64,000 nt of DNA from Nitrospirae bacterium YQR-1 (GCA_039908095.1 JAMOBJ010000001.1:124001-188000); one strand, 5' to 3'. Numbered from the stretch's first letter, positions 36,779 through 46,032 are shown. Translations and numbers: made by a program. Notes: generated from the sequence alone by a model not told the origin.

Positions 36779-37789
36779 ATGGCTTTTGTAATTAATACAA
36801 ACATAATGTCTCTAAATGCTCAACGTAATTTAAGGCGAACACAGGGACCGCTGCAGGATGCAATGGCCAGATTATCATCGGGTTATAGGATAAACTCAGC
36901 TAAGGATGACGCAGCAGGTCTTGCAATATCAACAAGAATGTCTTCACAGGTAAGGGGTTTAACCGTCTCTGTAAGAAATGCCAACGACGGCCTCTCGATG
37001 GTGCAAACCGCTGAGGGCGCAATGGATGAAATAACCAACAACCTTCAGAGAATAAGAGAGCTGGGCGTTCAGGCTATGAGTGGGCAGTATGGTGTAACAG
37101 ACATATCGTACATGCAGAAAGAGGTTAATGCTCTTGTTGAGGAGATAGGCAGAATATCTGAACAGACCAAGTTCAACGGCCAGCGGCTGCTTGCCGGAGG
37201 GTTTGATTCAAAACTTCACACAAGTTATTCAGCCTCTGACTCGCAGATAAGGATATCTGTAGGCTCTATGAACACAGATGCCCTAGGCGGCCAGATATTT
37301 ACAGCAACCGGCAAAAACGGCGCAACTATGTTTTTAAAAGACATCCACACGGCTACATCTTCCGGTGTGCAAGGTATCGGGGACGCCACTTTTGTCAGTG
37401 GTGCGGGGTATCCGCCTAACTACAGCTTTGAGGCTAAATCCTCTATAACATACACCGGTTCATCATCGTTTCAGGTAGCTGATTCAACCACTGCAACCGG
37501 TTACAGGTCCCAGGCGTCAAATGCCATAGCCATTATAGACTCAGCGCTGAATTTTGTGACAAGCGCCAAAGCGACTATGGGTGCTAAGGCTAATCAGTTT
37601 GAGGCCTCTATCAGAAACATAGACAACACGATAGAGACAACGCAGGCTTCGCGTTCAAGAATAATGGATGCCGACTTTGCAGCAGAAACGGCAAATCTTA
37701 CTAAGTCAATGATATTACAGCAGTCCGGCATCTCAGTTCTGTCTCAGGCTAATTCAGCTCCGCAGAACGTGCTTGCCCTGTTGAAATAG
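36779..37789 (+). CDS. fliC: Flagellin
   Basis: 336 residues with conserved D0/D1 ends: FVINTNIMSLNAQRNLRRTQ at the N-terminus, RLSSGYRINSAKDDAAGLAIS after it, and the C-terminal SRIMDADFAAETANLTKS with QANSAPQNVLALL. The variable surface domain (about 170-250) is short and rich in Gly, Ser and Thr, so it could be glycosylated. AAGGAGGT sits 5 bases before the ATG. A perfect sigma-28 promoter lies upstream and a hairpin terminator follows. Confidence 0.97.
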   Translation: MAFVINTNIMSLNAQRNLRRTQGPLQDAMARLSSGYRINSAKDDAAGLAISTRMSSQVRGLTVSVRNANDGLSMVQTAEGAMDEITNNLQRIRELGVQAMSGQYGVTDISYMQKEVNALVEEIGRISEQTKFNGQRLLAGGFDSKLHTSYSASDSQIRISVGSMNTDALGGQIFTATGKNGATMFLKDIHTATSSGVQGIGDATFVSGAGYPPNYSFEAKSSITYTGSSSFQVADSTTATGYRSQASNAIAIIDSALNFVTSAKATMGAKANQFEASIRNIDNTIETTQASRSRIMDADFAAETANLTKSMILQQSGISVLSQANSAPQNVLALLK

Positions 37790-37795
37790 ATTAAT

Positions 37796-37840
37796 GAGGG
37801 AAGGCTCTGGGGAAGGTGAATCCTTCCCTCTCCTTTTAAC
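37796..37840 (+). terminator. Terminator or attenuator after flagellin
   Basis: GAGGGAAGG (37796-37804) pairs exactly with CCTTCCCTC (37822-37830) and is followed by TCCTTTT. It would limit read-through from abundant flagellin mRNA into flaG and fliD. Confidence 0.7.
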
Positions 37841-37860
37841 AGGAGGAAGGAGGTTTTAAC

Positions 37861-38199
37861 ATGAATATTAATTTAGGGCCCCTGAGCTCATATGCCTCAG
37901 AGTGGGGGAAACAGCCCCAGAAGAGGGATATCACTGTAAGTGAGCAGGAGCAGCGCAGTGGGGGACAGTCAACAGGTGACGGCAAGTTAAATAAAGCTTT
38001 AGAAAAGGCACCGGCGGAGCAATCAGCCGAATTAAAAGAGAATAAGGCGGTTTTTGCTGTTGATGAGAATCAAAAAGTTGTAATCAGAATCGTTGATTCC
38101 GATGGTAATCTTCTTAAGCAGATACCTGCCGAGGAGTATGTAAAAATGGTGCAACAACTGGAGCAGAATTCCCAGAACTTGTTCCATAAGGAGACATAA
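37861..38199 (+). CDS. flaG: FlaG family flagellar protein
   Basis: 112 residues. The conserved C-terminal FlaG domain is VVIRIVDSDGNLLKQIPAEEYVKM. FlaG proteins influence filament length and stand next to fliD in many genomes. AGGAGGAAGGAGG precedes the start, and fliD begins 1 base after the stop. Confidence 0.9.
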   Translation: MNINLGPLSSYASEWGKQPQKRDITVSEQEQRSGGQSTGDGKLNKALEKAPAEQSAELKENKAVFAVDENQKVVIRIVDSDGNLLKQIPAEEYVKMVQQLEQNSQNLFHKET

Positions 38200-38200
38200 C

Positions 38201-39526
38201 ATGGCTGCGATAACCTCAACTGTAGGAGCTTTCTCAGGAATAAACACCGGAGATATTATTGATAAGCTTATGACGATAGAGAAGCAACCTTATGAAAAAC
38301 TTACTACTAAAAAGAAAGAATTTCAAACGGATATAAGCTCCTACGGGGAGGTAGCGTCCAATTTGTCATCGCTTAAGGCTGCGCTGGCAAATATTCAGTC
38401 AAAAAAGCTCAACTCATATACCGCCTCATCATCAGATGCGCAGTATGTGAAAGTTACGGCAGACACGGGGGCAAGTGCAGGGCAATATGGATTGAAGGTT
38501 GCTCAACTGGCTCAGGAGGAGAAACTTTATTCACAGGCATTTTCCTCTACATCGGATGTTTTTAATTCCGGCACAATAACAGTCTCAAACGGCGGCCACA
38601 GCACTACGATAACACTCGATTACTCTAATAAGACTCTCTCGGGCATCAGAGACGCCATAAACTCCGCCGCTACCGACGTCAGTGCCACAATACTTCACGA
38701 CAGCACCGGATATCGCCTGATGCTTAGCTCCCGCGGTGGTTCCACATCATCTCCCCTGTCTATATCTGTTTCAGATGCCGGTGGCTCAGCCAATGCGCTG
38801 GATGCTTTCACCTATGATCCCACAACAGGGGGCAATATGACTTTGCTTCAGTACCGGCAGGACGCCCAGTTTTCCGTTGACGGTTTCCAGTTGACAAGTC
38901 CTACAAACAGAGTATCCAACGCTGTAAGCGGGTTAACTTTCGACCTGGTTAACCCCACTTCCAACAGAACGGTTACAGTTACAGTCAATCCTAATTCAAT
39001 ATCTACTTCCGACAACATGAAAACCTTTGTTGAGGCTTACAATAATACACTTGCTAAATTAAAGGAGCTTACCGCAAAGGGGCAGCCTCTTCAAAGTGAT
39101 GGAACTATCAGAACTATAATTAATTCCATGAGAAACGTCTTTATCTCCGGCACATCAAGCAGTTCCGTGGCGGTATTCGGTATTGCACACAACAAAGATG
39201 GTACATTAGCGATAGACAGCACAAAGATGGATACTGCTATTTCAAGGAGTATGGTTAATTTTTATAAATCAATTAATTCTTTTTCCAGTTCTTTTACCAC
39301 TACACTGACAAATATTCTTACTAACACTTTATCTGTTAAAAATGATACTATTAACACACAGATAAGGCAAATTGATGACAAGCAGAGCTCTCTATCTGAT
39401 ATTCTGGATAAAAAGCGGGCAGCGTATGTTAAAAAGTTTGCGGCGATGGAACAGGCTATAGCAGATATGCAATCTCAAAGCCAAAGTTTAAACAACATAA
39501 CCCGTTCAAGCACTACGTCGAAATAA
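38201..39526 (+). CDS. fliD: Flagellar filament cap protein FliD
   Basis: 441 residues. The N-terminus SGINTGDIIDKLMTIEKQPY is the conserved FliD_N helix, and the C-terminal coiled-coil end (SLSDILDKKRAAYVKKFAAMEQAIADMQSQ) is FliD_C. It caps the growing filament and guides flagellin folding. It is co-transcribed with flaG and fliS. Confidence 0.96.
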   Translation: MAAITSTVGAFSGINTGDIIDKLMTIEKQPYEKLTTKKKEFQTDISSYGEVASNLSSLKAALANIQSKKLNSYTASSSDAQYVKVTADTGASAGQYGLKVAQLAQEEKLYSQAFSSTSDVFNSGTITVSNGGHSTTITLDYSNKTLSGIRDAINSAATDVSATILHDSTGYRLMLSSRGGSTSSPLSISVSDAGGSANALDAFTYDPTTGGNMTLLQYRQDAQFSVDGFQLTSPTNRVSNAVSGLTFDLVNPTSNRTVTVTVNPNSISTSDNMKTFVEAYNNTLAKLKELTAKGQPLQSDGTIRTIINSMRNVFISGTSSSSVAVFGIAHNKDGTLAIDSTKMDTAISRSMVNFYKSINSFSSSFTTTLTNILTNTLSVKNDTINTQIRQIDDKQSSLSDILDKKRAAYVKKFAAMEQAIADMQSQSQSLNNITRSSTTSK

Positions 39527-39551
39527 TTTTTATATCACAGGAGGATACTAA

Positions 39552-39974
39552 ATGCAAAACATCTCTTATGCGCAGCACGCTTACAGAAGCATTGATATAA
39601 GTAGTTTATCGCCCCTTGACCTCATAATAAAGCTATATGACGGCGCAATAAGCTTTCTGTCAAAGGCGGCAGTCGGCATAGAGAAAAAAAATAAACTGGT
39701 TAAAATCGAGTATATAAACAAAACCCGCATGATTTTAGAAGAACTTCTTGCATCATTAAACATAGAGGCAGGCGGCGAAATAGCCCTCCACCTGCAGGAC
39801 CTCTATACCTACATGCTCGTGGAGCTTACCCGCGCAAATGCCAATGATTCCATTGATAAGGTATATCACGTTCAGGAACTTATGAAAACTCTCAGAAGCG
39901 CCTGGCAAGAGATAAAGACTACTACTCCGGCAACTGACCTATATACCAGCAGAACCATAAACAGTTCACACTGA
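39552..39974 (+). CDS. fliS: Flagellar export chaperone FliS
   Basis: 140 residues, four-helix chaperone. YAQHAYRSIDISSLSPLDLIIKLYDGAISFL and LYTYMLVELTRANANDS are diagnostic. It binds the flagellin C-terminus before export. AGGAGG precedes the ATG. Confidence 0.95.
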   Translation: MQNISYAQHAYRSIDISSLSPLDLIIKLYDGAISFLSKAAVGIEKKNKLVKIEYINKTRMILEELLASLNIEAGGEIALHLQDLYTYMLVELTRANANDSIDKVYHVQELMKTLRSAWQEIKTTTPATDLYTSRTINSSH

Positions 39975-40054
39975 GAGACCGGAGAGTTAAAACTATTTTT
40001 GTTTTCATAACCAATTCACCTTGTTGTAGTTTGTTTGGCATTAGAAGCTCTCAG

Positions 40055-40084
40055 TTGACACATCGTAATATTTTCTGCTATTTT
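40055..40084 (+). promoter_or_regulatory. Possible sigma-70 promoter for the PilZ-mot operon
   Basis: TTGACA at 40055-40060 and TATTTT at 40079-40084 (18-base spacer). A perfect short palindrome GTAGTA-T-TACTAC lies just downstream. It would separate the PilZ-motAB unit from fliS. Confidence 0.4.
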
Positions 40085-40151
40085 ACACTGATAGTAGTAT
40101 TACTACAGCAGAAGTCTGCTTTTCTATGAGACTTTAACGGAGCCGCAGCAA

Positions 40152-40922
40152 ATGTCACTAGGAAAGAACATAAATGTAGTTTGTAAGATAATGCCTAAGC
40201 CGGAGCAGTATATTGCCTCTGTAGTGGAGATAAACAATGATGTTATCTTTTTAAATGTCAAGGAAGGTGCTGCCAATCTGCGTATAGGAATGAGTCTTGT
40301 TGTGGCAACAGAAACGATGGATTATTACACGGAGGTTGCAGATGTAAAGGGCAATATAGTTACGTTAAAAGTTCATGGCAGCGAAAAGAGGGATTATTTC
40401 AGGGTTGATGATACCTTTCCTGTGGTTATAACAAGTATAGCCGGCAATCCATACGAAAAAAAGTCTAAAATTCTGTCTGAATATGGTCTGGAGTTATCGG
40501 ATATGAGATCGTATATGGTTGATGTGCCTGATGAGAATATAAGCCCTGTGCTTTGGAAAATGCTTGTTGATATAAATATGAAAGTCGGTCTCATACTGGA
40601 CAGGCTTTTTCTTGACCATGAGGGGTTAATGAAAGCACCCGAGAGGGCTGTAAATATAAGCGGCTCGGGAATACGGTTACGGTTGGATAAGAAATTCGAG
40701 CTTCATGACAATGTGGCTGTGAAAATGCTCTTACCCTCTTCCCCGCCGATAGGGTTGTCGGCTATGGGTGTGGTAGTGCTTAGTCAGGTGGTTGAAGACG
40801 GGCGATTTGATACAGCAATAAGTTTTACAAATATTGAGGAGGGTGTAAGAGACGAAATAATCCAATATACTCTTAAGAGGCAAAGAGAGGTATTGAGAGC
40901 GCAAAGGGGGCTTAAACCTTAA
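40152..40922 (+). CDS. PilZ-domain flagellar brake protein (YcgR-like)
   Basis: 256 residues. The N-terminal YcgR-type domain (about 5-78) is followed by the PilZ switch KRDYFRVDD, with the RxxxR pair at R80 and R84, and the NISGSGIRLRL motif (NxSxxG) later in the domain. Both halves of the cyclic-di-GMP site are therefore present. YcgR proteins slow the motor when c-di-GMP is high, and the gene lies 3 bases before motA, which fits. Confidence 0.9.
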   Translation: MSLGKNINVVCKIMPKPEQYIASVVEINNDVIFLNVKEGAANLRIGMSLVVATETMDYYTEVADVKGNIVTLKVHGSEKRDYFRVDDTFPVVITSIAGNPYEKKSKILSEYGLELSDMRSYMVDVPDENISPVLWKMLVDINMKVGLILDRLFLDHEGLMKAPERAVNISGSGIRLRLDKKFELHDNVAVKMLLPSSPPIGLSAMGVVVLSQVVEDGRFDTAISFTNIEEGVRDEIIQYTLKRQREVLRAQRGLKP

Positions 40923-40925
40923 ACT

Positions 40926-41774
40926 ATGATTGTAATCATGGGATTTGTTGTGCTAATGGGCGCATTATTAGGGGGCTATGTAATGGAGCATGGCAATCTT
41001 GCCATGCTTATCAATATACCTGAGTTCATTATATTGGGAGGTTGTGCGGTTGGCTCTTTGATGGTATCCAGCCCGCCTGCTGTTTTGAAACTTGTTATGG
41101 CAAGTATTCCGACAATATTTGGCAAGGGAGGCGCACATAAGCATGAGTACCTTGAGCTGTTGTCCCTGCTCTTTATTATATTTTCAAAGGTCAGAAAAGA
41201 GGGTTTGATATCTATCGAGCAGGATGTCGAGGACCCGAGTAAAAGCGCAATATTTACAAAATACAAGAGTGTTTTGGATAATAAGAAAGCTATGGGTTTT
41301 ATATGCGATAACCTGAAAGTGATAATAACAACCAACATGCCGCCTCATGAGCTTTCCGACCTGCTGGAGATAGATATTGAGGCAAATGCCCACGAGGCTC
41401 TTCTGCCCTCACAGAGTATCGGTAAGGTGGGTGATTCTATGCCTGGGTTTGGAATAGTGGCGGCGGTTTTAGGAGTTGTTGTGACAATGGGCAAGATAAG
41501 CGAACCACCGGAGGTACTTGGACACAGTATCGGTTCAGCCCTTGTCGGAACCTTTCTTGGTATTTTGATGGCTTATGGATTTTTGGGGCCTATGTCAACC
41601 AACCTTGAGCTTAAGGCAAAGGAAGGTGAGGTATATTTCCACGTAATCAAGGCTTCTCTGGTTGCTTTTGTAGGGGGGGCGGCACCGCAGATAGCAGTTG
41701 AGTCGGGAAGGCGTGCTATCCCTAATTCTGAAAGGCCGTCTTTTGCAGAGCTTGAGGAGGCGATAAGAAAATGA
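40926..41774 (+). CDS. motA: Flagellar motor stator protein MotA
   Basis: 282 residues with four membrane segments. GGYVMEHGNLAMLINIPEFIILGG at the start, the charged cytoplasmic loop, and PGFGIVAAVLGVVVTMG with IGSALVGTFLGILMAYGF mark MotA/TolQ/ExbB stators of the MotA branch. With MotB it forms the proton channel. The gene overlaps motB by 4 bases. Confidence 0.97.
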   Translation: MIVIMGFVVLMGALLGGYVMEHGNLAMLINIPEFIILGGCAVGSLMVSSPPAVLKLVMASIPTIFGKGGAHKHEYLELLSLLFIIFSKVRKEGLISIEQDVEDPSKSAIFTKYKSVLDNKKAMGFICDNLKVIITTNMPPHELSDLLEIDIEANAHEALLPSQSIGKVGDSMPGFGIVAAVLGVVVTMGKISEPPEVLGHSIGSALVGTFLGILMAYGFLGPMSTNLELKAKEGEVYFHVIKASLVAFVGGAAPQIAVESGRRAIPNSERPSFAELEEAIRK

Positions 41775-42607
41775 AAGGACAGACTGTAATAATCAAAAAG
41801 GTGAAAAAAGGTGGCCATGCCGCCGCTCACGGCGGTTCATGGAAGGTTGCCTATGCCGACTTTGTGACGGCTATGATGGCGTTTTTTCTTCTTATGTGGC
41901 TTATTTCTATGGTGTCTCCGGAAAAAAAACTTAAATTATCCACATATTTTAAAACTGTCGGTATTATGGAAGCGGCTGGTTTAGGTTTTATGGGTAAGGG
42001 CAAGGAAATACTTGACACCGAGATTGTCAGCACCGCCCAGGATGTAAATGAAAAAAAAGGTGACAGTTTTTACAAGCAAAACAAGGAAGAGTTTAAGGAA
42101 AAACTTAAACACGATATAGAGACAAAATTAGCCGCTGCAAAGGACCAGGTGCTTGTTGATGTGATAGAGGGGGGTGTGAGGATAGACATTGTAGATAAAC
42201 TGGGTAAGCCTATGTTTACCATTGGCAGTTCTGAGCTCACGCCTGAGGCGAAGGCGGTTTTGAAACTGGTTACTGAAAACATAACAGCCTTTAAAGATAT
42301 GAAAATATCAATAGAGGGACATACCGATTCAACGGCATACTCAGGCAATAAATATACCAACTGGGAGCTTTCCACCGACAGAGCGTCTGCGGCAAGAAGG
42401 GAACTTGAAAAAAGCGGTTTGGATCCTAACGATCTTGCTAAAGTTTCAGGTTTAGCGGCAACGCAGCCCCTTATAGCTGAAAATCCCACAGACCCGCGAA
42501 ACAGAAGAATAAGCATAATGGTTTTATCGTCAGATCAACCTGCAATTGAGAAGGTAAAGGACAATCAGGATGAAAAAACAAGTGTAAGGAAAACTAGTGC
42601 CCATTAA
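41771..42607 (+). CDS. motB: Flagellar motor stator protein MotB
   Basis: 278 residues. One membrane helix with the proton-accepting Asp D30 in AYADFVTAMMAFFLLMWL, then a plug region, then the OmpA-like peptidoglycan-binding domain (ISIEGHTDS, LSTDRASAARRELEKSG, NRRISIMV). It anchors the stator to the wall. The basic N-terminal stretch KKVKKGGHAAAHGGSWK is typical. Confidence 0.96.
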   Translation: MKGQTVIIKKVKKGGHAAAHGGSWKVAYADFVTAMMAFFLLMWLISMVSPEKKLKLSTYFKTVGIMEAAGLGFMGKGKEILDTEIVSTAQDVNEKKGDSFYKQNKEEFKEKLKHDIETKLAAAKDQVLVDVIEGGVRIDIVDKLGKPMFTIGSSELTPEAKAVLKLVTENITAFKDMKISIEGHTDSTAYSGNKYTNWELSTDRASAARRELEKSGLDPNDLAKVSGLAATQPLIAENPTDPRNRRISIMVLSSDQPAIEKVKDNQDEKTSVRKTSAH

Positions 42608-42622
42608 GGGAGGTATTTTATT

Positions 42623-42976
42623 ATGAGTGGCAAGTTTGAGACAGAAGTAAAGGGCAGTGTGATAATAGCCCACTACGTGGGTGAAATGAGCAGTGAGTTG
42701 GTAAATGATTCTGCAACGCAGATAGAGCAGTTGTTAAATACAACAGAGGCAAATAAGATACTTTATGATACATTAAATATGTCAAAACCCCCGATGAAGC
42801 TTGCGCTTCAGATGAAGAGTTTTGATACCCGCATTAAGGATAAGGTAATAAAGAGCGCCACTGTTGTTCCAGGGGCTGCCACTGCACTTAAGGCATCTAT
42901 TGCCTTTGTACTTTCAAAGCAGCACAAGGTGTTTCATAACGACTATGAGGGCGCTATTGAGTGGCTAAACACCTGA
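42623..42976 (+). CDS. STAS/SpoIIAA-like protein
   Basis: 117 residues with alternating strands and helices like SpoIIAA-type STAS proteins (VIIAHYVGEMSSELVND, ANKILYDTLNMS, DKVIKSATVVPG, KQHKVFHNDYEGAIEWL). No phosphorylatable Ser is certain. It has a good SD (GGGAGGT) and lies between motB and an FHA-kinase, so a partner-switch role is possible. Confidence 0.6.
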   Translation: MSGKFETEVKGSVIIAHYVGEMSSELVNDSATQIEQLLNTTEANKILYDTLNMSKPPMKLALQMKSFDTRIKDKVIKSATVVPGAATALKASIAFVLSKQHKVFHNDYEGAIEWLNT

Positions 42977-43015
42977 TATGTTTTACAGTCTGCTCTAAAT
43001 AAGAGGACGGCAACT

Positions 43016-44518
43016 GTGAAAGTGACTCTTAATGTTATAGCCGGTCCAAATACCGGAGAGAAGTTTTTCTTTACCGAATCGGATACTTTTTTGGTAGGCA
43101 GGTCAAAGAAGGCACATTTGAGGCTTGCCAAAAAGGATGATCTCTACATATCACGAACGCATTTCATCCTGGAGATAAGACGCAATGTCTGTTACATAAC
43201 CGATATAAACAGTACAAACGGAACCCTTGTAAATGGCAGGAGAGTTGACAGAACTGAGCTTCACGACAAAGATGAAATAACAATAGGCAACACTAAAATA
43301 AAAGTGCTGATTGATCAGGATGACACACAGAAGTTCCACTACGTTTATTGTGCAGTGTGTCATGAAAACGTTGACCATGAGGTGGATGAAAGCATACCAC
43401 AGACAGAGCGTAAATCGATGCACTACATATGTAATAGGTGCAGGGCGGAGTTGGCCGGTGGCAAAGTATTAAAAAAACACAGCGATTCACACAAACATTA
43501 CCACTGTGTCAGCTGTAATTCCGACTTGACTGAGGCAGCAAACTCTGACGGCAGAGCCGATGAGTTTCAGGACGGTATGTATTTGTGTAATAACTGTGAG
43601 TGGAAGTGGCGTACAAAGGCTCCGATTTTTGATGCAGGGGAGGCTTATGTTGTTTTAAGCCAGATAGGCAGAGGTGCTATGGGCAGTGTGTATAAGATAG
43701 TTCAGGTAAGCACACGGCGTGTGTATGCACTTAAAAGGGTCAATATAGACGGCAAGAAAAACTTATCCGGCCTGAAGCTTTTTTCACGGGAGATGGATAT
43801 TCAGGCCCGCCTGAATCATCCGTATTTGGTACGATACCTTGACAAGGGTGAGGCTGGGGATATGCCGTTTCTGATTAGTGAGTTTATGTCAGGAGGTGAT
43901 TTGGGTAAACTTATAAAGACAACTCTTAAGGGCCCGTTGCCGCCCGATTTAGCCTGCAAGATAATAATACAGGTTTTGACAGGTCTTGAGTTTATCCACG
44001 GCAGCGGATATGTTCACAGGGACTTAAAACCATCAAATTACCTTCTGAACAAAATCCATACCGATGCTGGTTTAGTGGTAAAAATCACTGACTATGGCCT
44101 TGCTAAATCCTACGAGGAGGCAGGGAATTCACTGTATGATTTTACACAGACAGGAACCTTTGGTGGTTCTTTGATGTTTTTATCGCCGGAGCAGATTACA
44201 AATTATAAATCTGTAAAGCCTCCCTCTGATGTTTACTCAGCCGGTGTAAGCCTCTATTATATGCTGAGTGCTAAATACACCGTTAAGTATCCGCCTGAAT
44301 CCAGCCGCTCAGGGAAAAAATGGAGACACCCTCTTGATATGGTCTTAGAGGACACCCCGATACCTGTTCAAGAACGCAACAAAAACCTTCCGGCAGCCCT
44401 GGCCGCAGTTGTTGATAAAGCGGTGTCAAAAGAAGAGCATAAAAGATTTCAATCAGCCTCGGAATTAAAAGAGGCGGTAGTGCAGGCTGCAAAGAAAGAC
44501 GGGCTTAAAATAGTCTGA
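43016..44518 (+). CDS. FHA - double zinc ribbon - Ser/Thr protein kinase
   Basis: 500 residues. FHA domain at 1-100 (VGRSKKAHLRL, SRTHFILEI, STNGTLVNG). Two zinc ribbons: C112/C115 with C139/C142, and C164/C167 with C191/C194. A kinase at about 210-498 has GRGAMGSVYK, K240 in YALKRV, HRDLKPSN (334-341) and DYG (359-361) in place of DFG. No membrane helix is present, so it is cytoplasmic. Start is GTG at 43016 after AGAGG. It ends the mot operon and may phosphorylate motility or envelope proteins. Order FHA-zinc-kinase is uncommon. Confidence 0.88.
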   Translation: MKVTLNVIAGPNTGEKFFFTESDTFLVGRSKKAHLRLAKKDDLYISRTHFILEIRRNVCYITDINSTNGTLVNGRRVDRTELHDKDEITIGNTKIKVLIDQDDTQKFHYVYCAVCHENVDHEVDESIPQTERKSMHYICNRCRAELAGGKVLKKHSDSHKHYHCVSCNSDLTEAANSDGRADEFQDGMYLCNNCEWKWRTKAPIFDAGEAYVVLSQIGRGAMGSVYKIVQVSTRRVYALKRVNIDGKKNLSGLKLFSREMDIQARLNHPYLVRYLDKGEAGDMPFLISEFMSGGDLGKLIKTTLKGPLPPDLACKIIIQVLTGLEFIHGSGYVHRDLKPSNYLLNKIHTDAGLVVKITDYGLAKSYEEAGNSLYDFTQTGTFGGSLMFLSPEQITNYKSVKPPSDVYSAGVSLYYMLSAKYTVKYPPESSRSGKKWRHPLDMVLEDTPIPVQERNKNLPAALAAVVDKAVSKEEHKRFQSASELKEAVVQAAKKDGLKIV

Positions 44519-44581
44519 TGAGAAACTGTATGCCGGCTATCCGGTGCGTGTCTGCTTCAGCTTCAGTTTCAACTGTTATTT

Positions 44582-44664
44582 CAATTCTAATTCAAAAGTA
44601 TAACGAGGCGTCGATTGTTCCCAGCCGCCTCGTTACTCTTTTGATTGCCACTTGGCATTAATGA
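44582..44664 (-). repeat. Dispersed repeat, copy B (inverted)
   Basis: On the minus strand it begins TTAATGCCAAGTGGCAATCAAAAGAG and ends TACTTTTGAATTAGAATTG, the same ends as copy A, with a longer centre. The TGCCACTTGGCATTA end also resembles the right end of the element at 63859-63982. Confidence 0.75.
44602..44643 (+). terminator. Hairpin terminator inside the repeat
   Basis: AACGAGGCG (44602-44610) pairs with CGCCTCGTT (44626-44634), followed by ACTCTTTTG. It may end the mot-kinase operon. Confidence 0.55.
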
Positions 44665-44868
44665 AAACCTGTACTAAAAAAAAGCTCAATCCATTTATGA
44701 AATTGGCGCTATGAATGAAAAAAAAACACGCGTTTATAGTAAGCTCTTACATACCGTTAAGCAAGCCGCAACACAACACCAGCCGGCTAATATCTAACTC
44801 TCAATCATGTTTTTTCTTTTTATGGTTCTTCTTTTTATCGTGCTTTTTCTCGGTATGGTTGTCATTCT

Positions 44869-45294
44869 CTAATTCTTTTTTTTTTCTTCATTGCTGAAGG
44901 AGGAATTAAGCACTTTTTTCCCTTCATCCAAAGTGGAAGCGATAGTGGTTTTAAAGCCGCTTATGAGTGTATTGCCTTTTTCCACAGCAAGGTTTAGTCT
45001 GTCCTCAGTTTCTTTAGACAGTGCTAAAATATCGGTCTTTACATGCTCAGGGACATCCTTAAGCTCTGTTTTGAATTTTTCCAACACACCTGGAAGCGTA
45101 CCGTCAACTTTCTTAGCTATTGTGTTGACACTGTCAACCAATTCACCGTAGGTTTCTTTAATCTTTTCTCTGGTCTGTTTACCGGACTGAGGGGCAAGCA
45201 CAAGTCCAATCACTGCTCCCATCATACTGCCTATTATCGTTGCTACTGCAATAAAGGCAGATGAAACCCCCTTTTCTCCCTCATTCTTCTTCAT
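44869..45294 (-). CDS. YtxH-domain protein
   Basis: 141 residues. One N-terminal membrane helix with Gly-rich GSMMGAVIGLVLAPQSGKQTREKI, the YtxH hallmark, then a long amphipathic helix (LVDSVNTIAKKVDG...FKTELKDV). Members are linked to envelope or general stress responses. It overlaps the DUF948-like gene by 14 bases and forms an operon with it and the second YtxH gene. Confidence 0.8.
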   Translation of the reverse strand: MKKNEGEKGVSSAFIAVATIIGSMMGAVIGLVLAPQSGKQTREKIKETYGELVDSVNTIAKKVDGTLPGVLEKFKTELKDVPEHVKTDILALSKETEDRLNLAVEKGNTLISGFKTTIASTLDEGKKVLNSSFSNEEKKKN

Positions 45295-45694
45295 TTTGAC
45301 CTCCCTTTTTCTTTAATCCTTTTATTAGCATTTCTATAGCCTTTTTGAGTAAGCCAAGCAGGCCTGTTGTTTGTGACATCAGATTAACTAAATAGCCTAT
45401 AGAGTCCTTAAGTGCGCCGGAGAGTTTTCTTGCGCCCTCACCCAGCTCCCTCAGTGCTCCTACAAACTCTCTGAATCCGGCTATGACCTCATCTATTGTT
45501 TTCACTATGTTGTTTGCCGTCTTAACGGTTACCGTTACCTCAGACACGAGAGTGCCAAGAGACGTATCAGCTGTTTTTATCAACCCTGTCAGTGAACCAA
45601 TCATACGGCTTATCTGAATTAGTATATGCACAACAAACGGAATCAGAACTGCCAGTAGCAGAAAAGAAAGCAGCAAAAAAAGCTTACTATCCAT
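45281..45694 (-). CDS. DUF948-like membrane protein
   Basis: 137 residues. N-terminal membrane helix (LFLLLSFLLLAVLIPFVVHILIQ), then a helical region (LVSEVTVTVKTANNIVKTIDEVI) of the DUF948 type, often encoded beside YtxH. Its role is unknown; it is probably structural at the membrane. Confidence 0.75.
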   Translation of the reverse strand: MDSKLFLLLSFLLLAVLIPFVVHILIQISRMIGSLTGLIKTADTSLGTLVSEVTVTVKTANNIVKTIDEVIAGFREFVGALRELGEGARKLSGALKDSIGYLVNLMSQTTGLLGLLKKAIEMLIKGLKKKGGQNEEE

Positions 45695-45735
45695 TTAAAC
45701 ATCCTTTAAAGCCTGTATTTGCCGTTAGCGTTATA

Positions 45736-46032
45736 TTAGTTAACATTGTCTTCTATGTGCTGCCCTGAAGTTTCCGAGACATTTTCCACGGCATTCTTAG
45801 CGGCATCATCAATAGCCTTTATCAGAGAGTCGCCCACGTGTTCAACCAGTTCCTGAAACTTATTCTTTACCGGAGTAAATAAGTCTCTCTGTATATCGGT
45901 AAGGGTTTTCTTTCTGTCCTCAGGGCTCTGTGGCACTAAAAGCAGAGCAGCCGTTGCCCCAATCAGGCCGCCGAGAAACGAACCTAAAAACACATATCTC
46001 TTAACATCATGTCCTGTCTTGTGACTACCCAT
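45736..46032 (-). CDS. YtxH-domain protein (short)
   Basis: 98 residues. Membrane helix with GSFLGGLIGATAALLLVPQSPEDRKK matches YtxH. It is first in the three-gene envelope-stress operon. Upstream, on the minus strand, TTGACA is at 46155-46150. Confidence 0.8.
   Translation of the reverse strand: MGSHKTGHDVKRYVFLGSFLGGLIGATAALLLVPQSPEDRKKTLTDIQRDLFTPVKNKFQELVEHVGDSLIKAIDDAAKNAVENVSETSGQHIEDNVN

Larger units (their letters stand above)
44519..44868. other. Intergenic region with repeat copy B and a terminator hairpin
   Basis: Between the kinase and the convergent YtxH gene. It contains the repeat at 44582-44664 and, from 44790, T-rich sequence. The short ORF at 44715-44897 is compositionally biased and not considered a gene. 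Confidence 0.6.

Noticed and set aside
44715..44897. 60-residue Phe/Ser-rich plus ORF
   Set aside because: Low-complexity sequence, no SD, antisense to the end of the YtxH gene.
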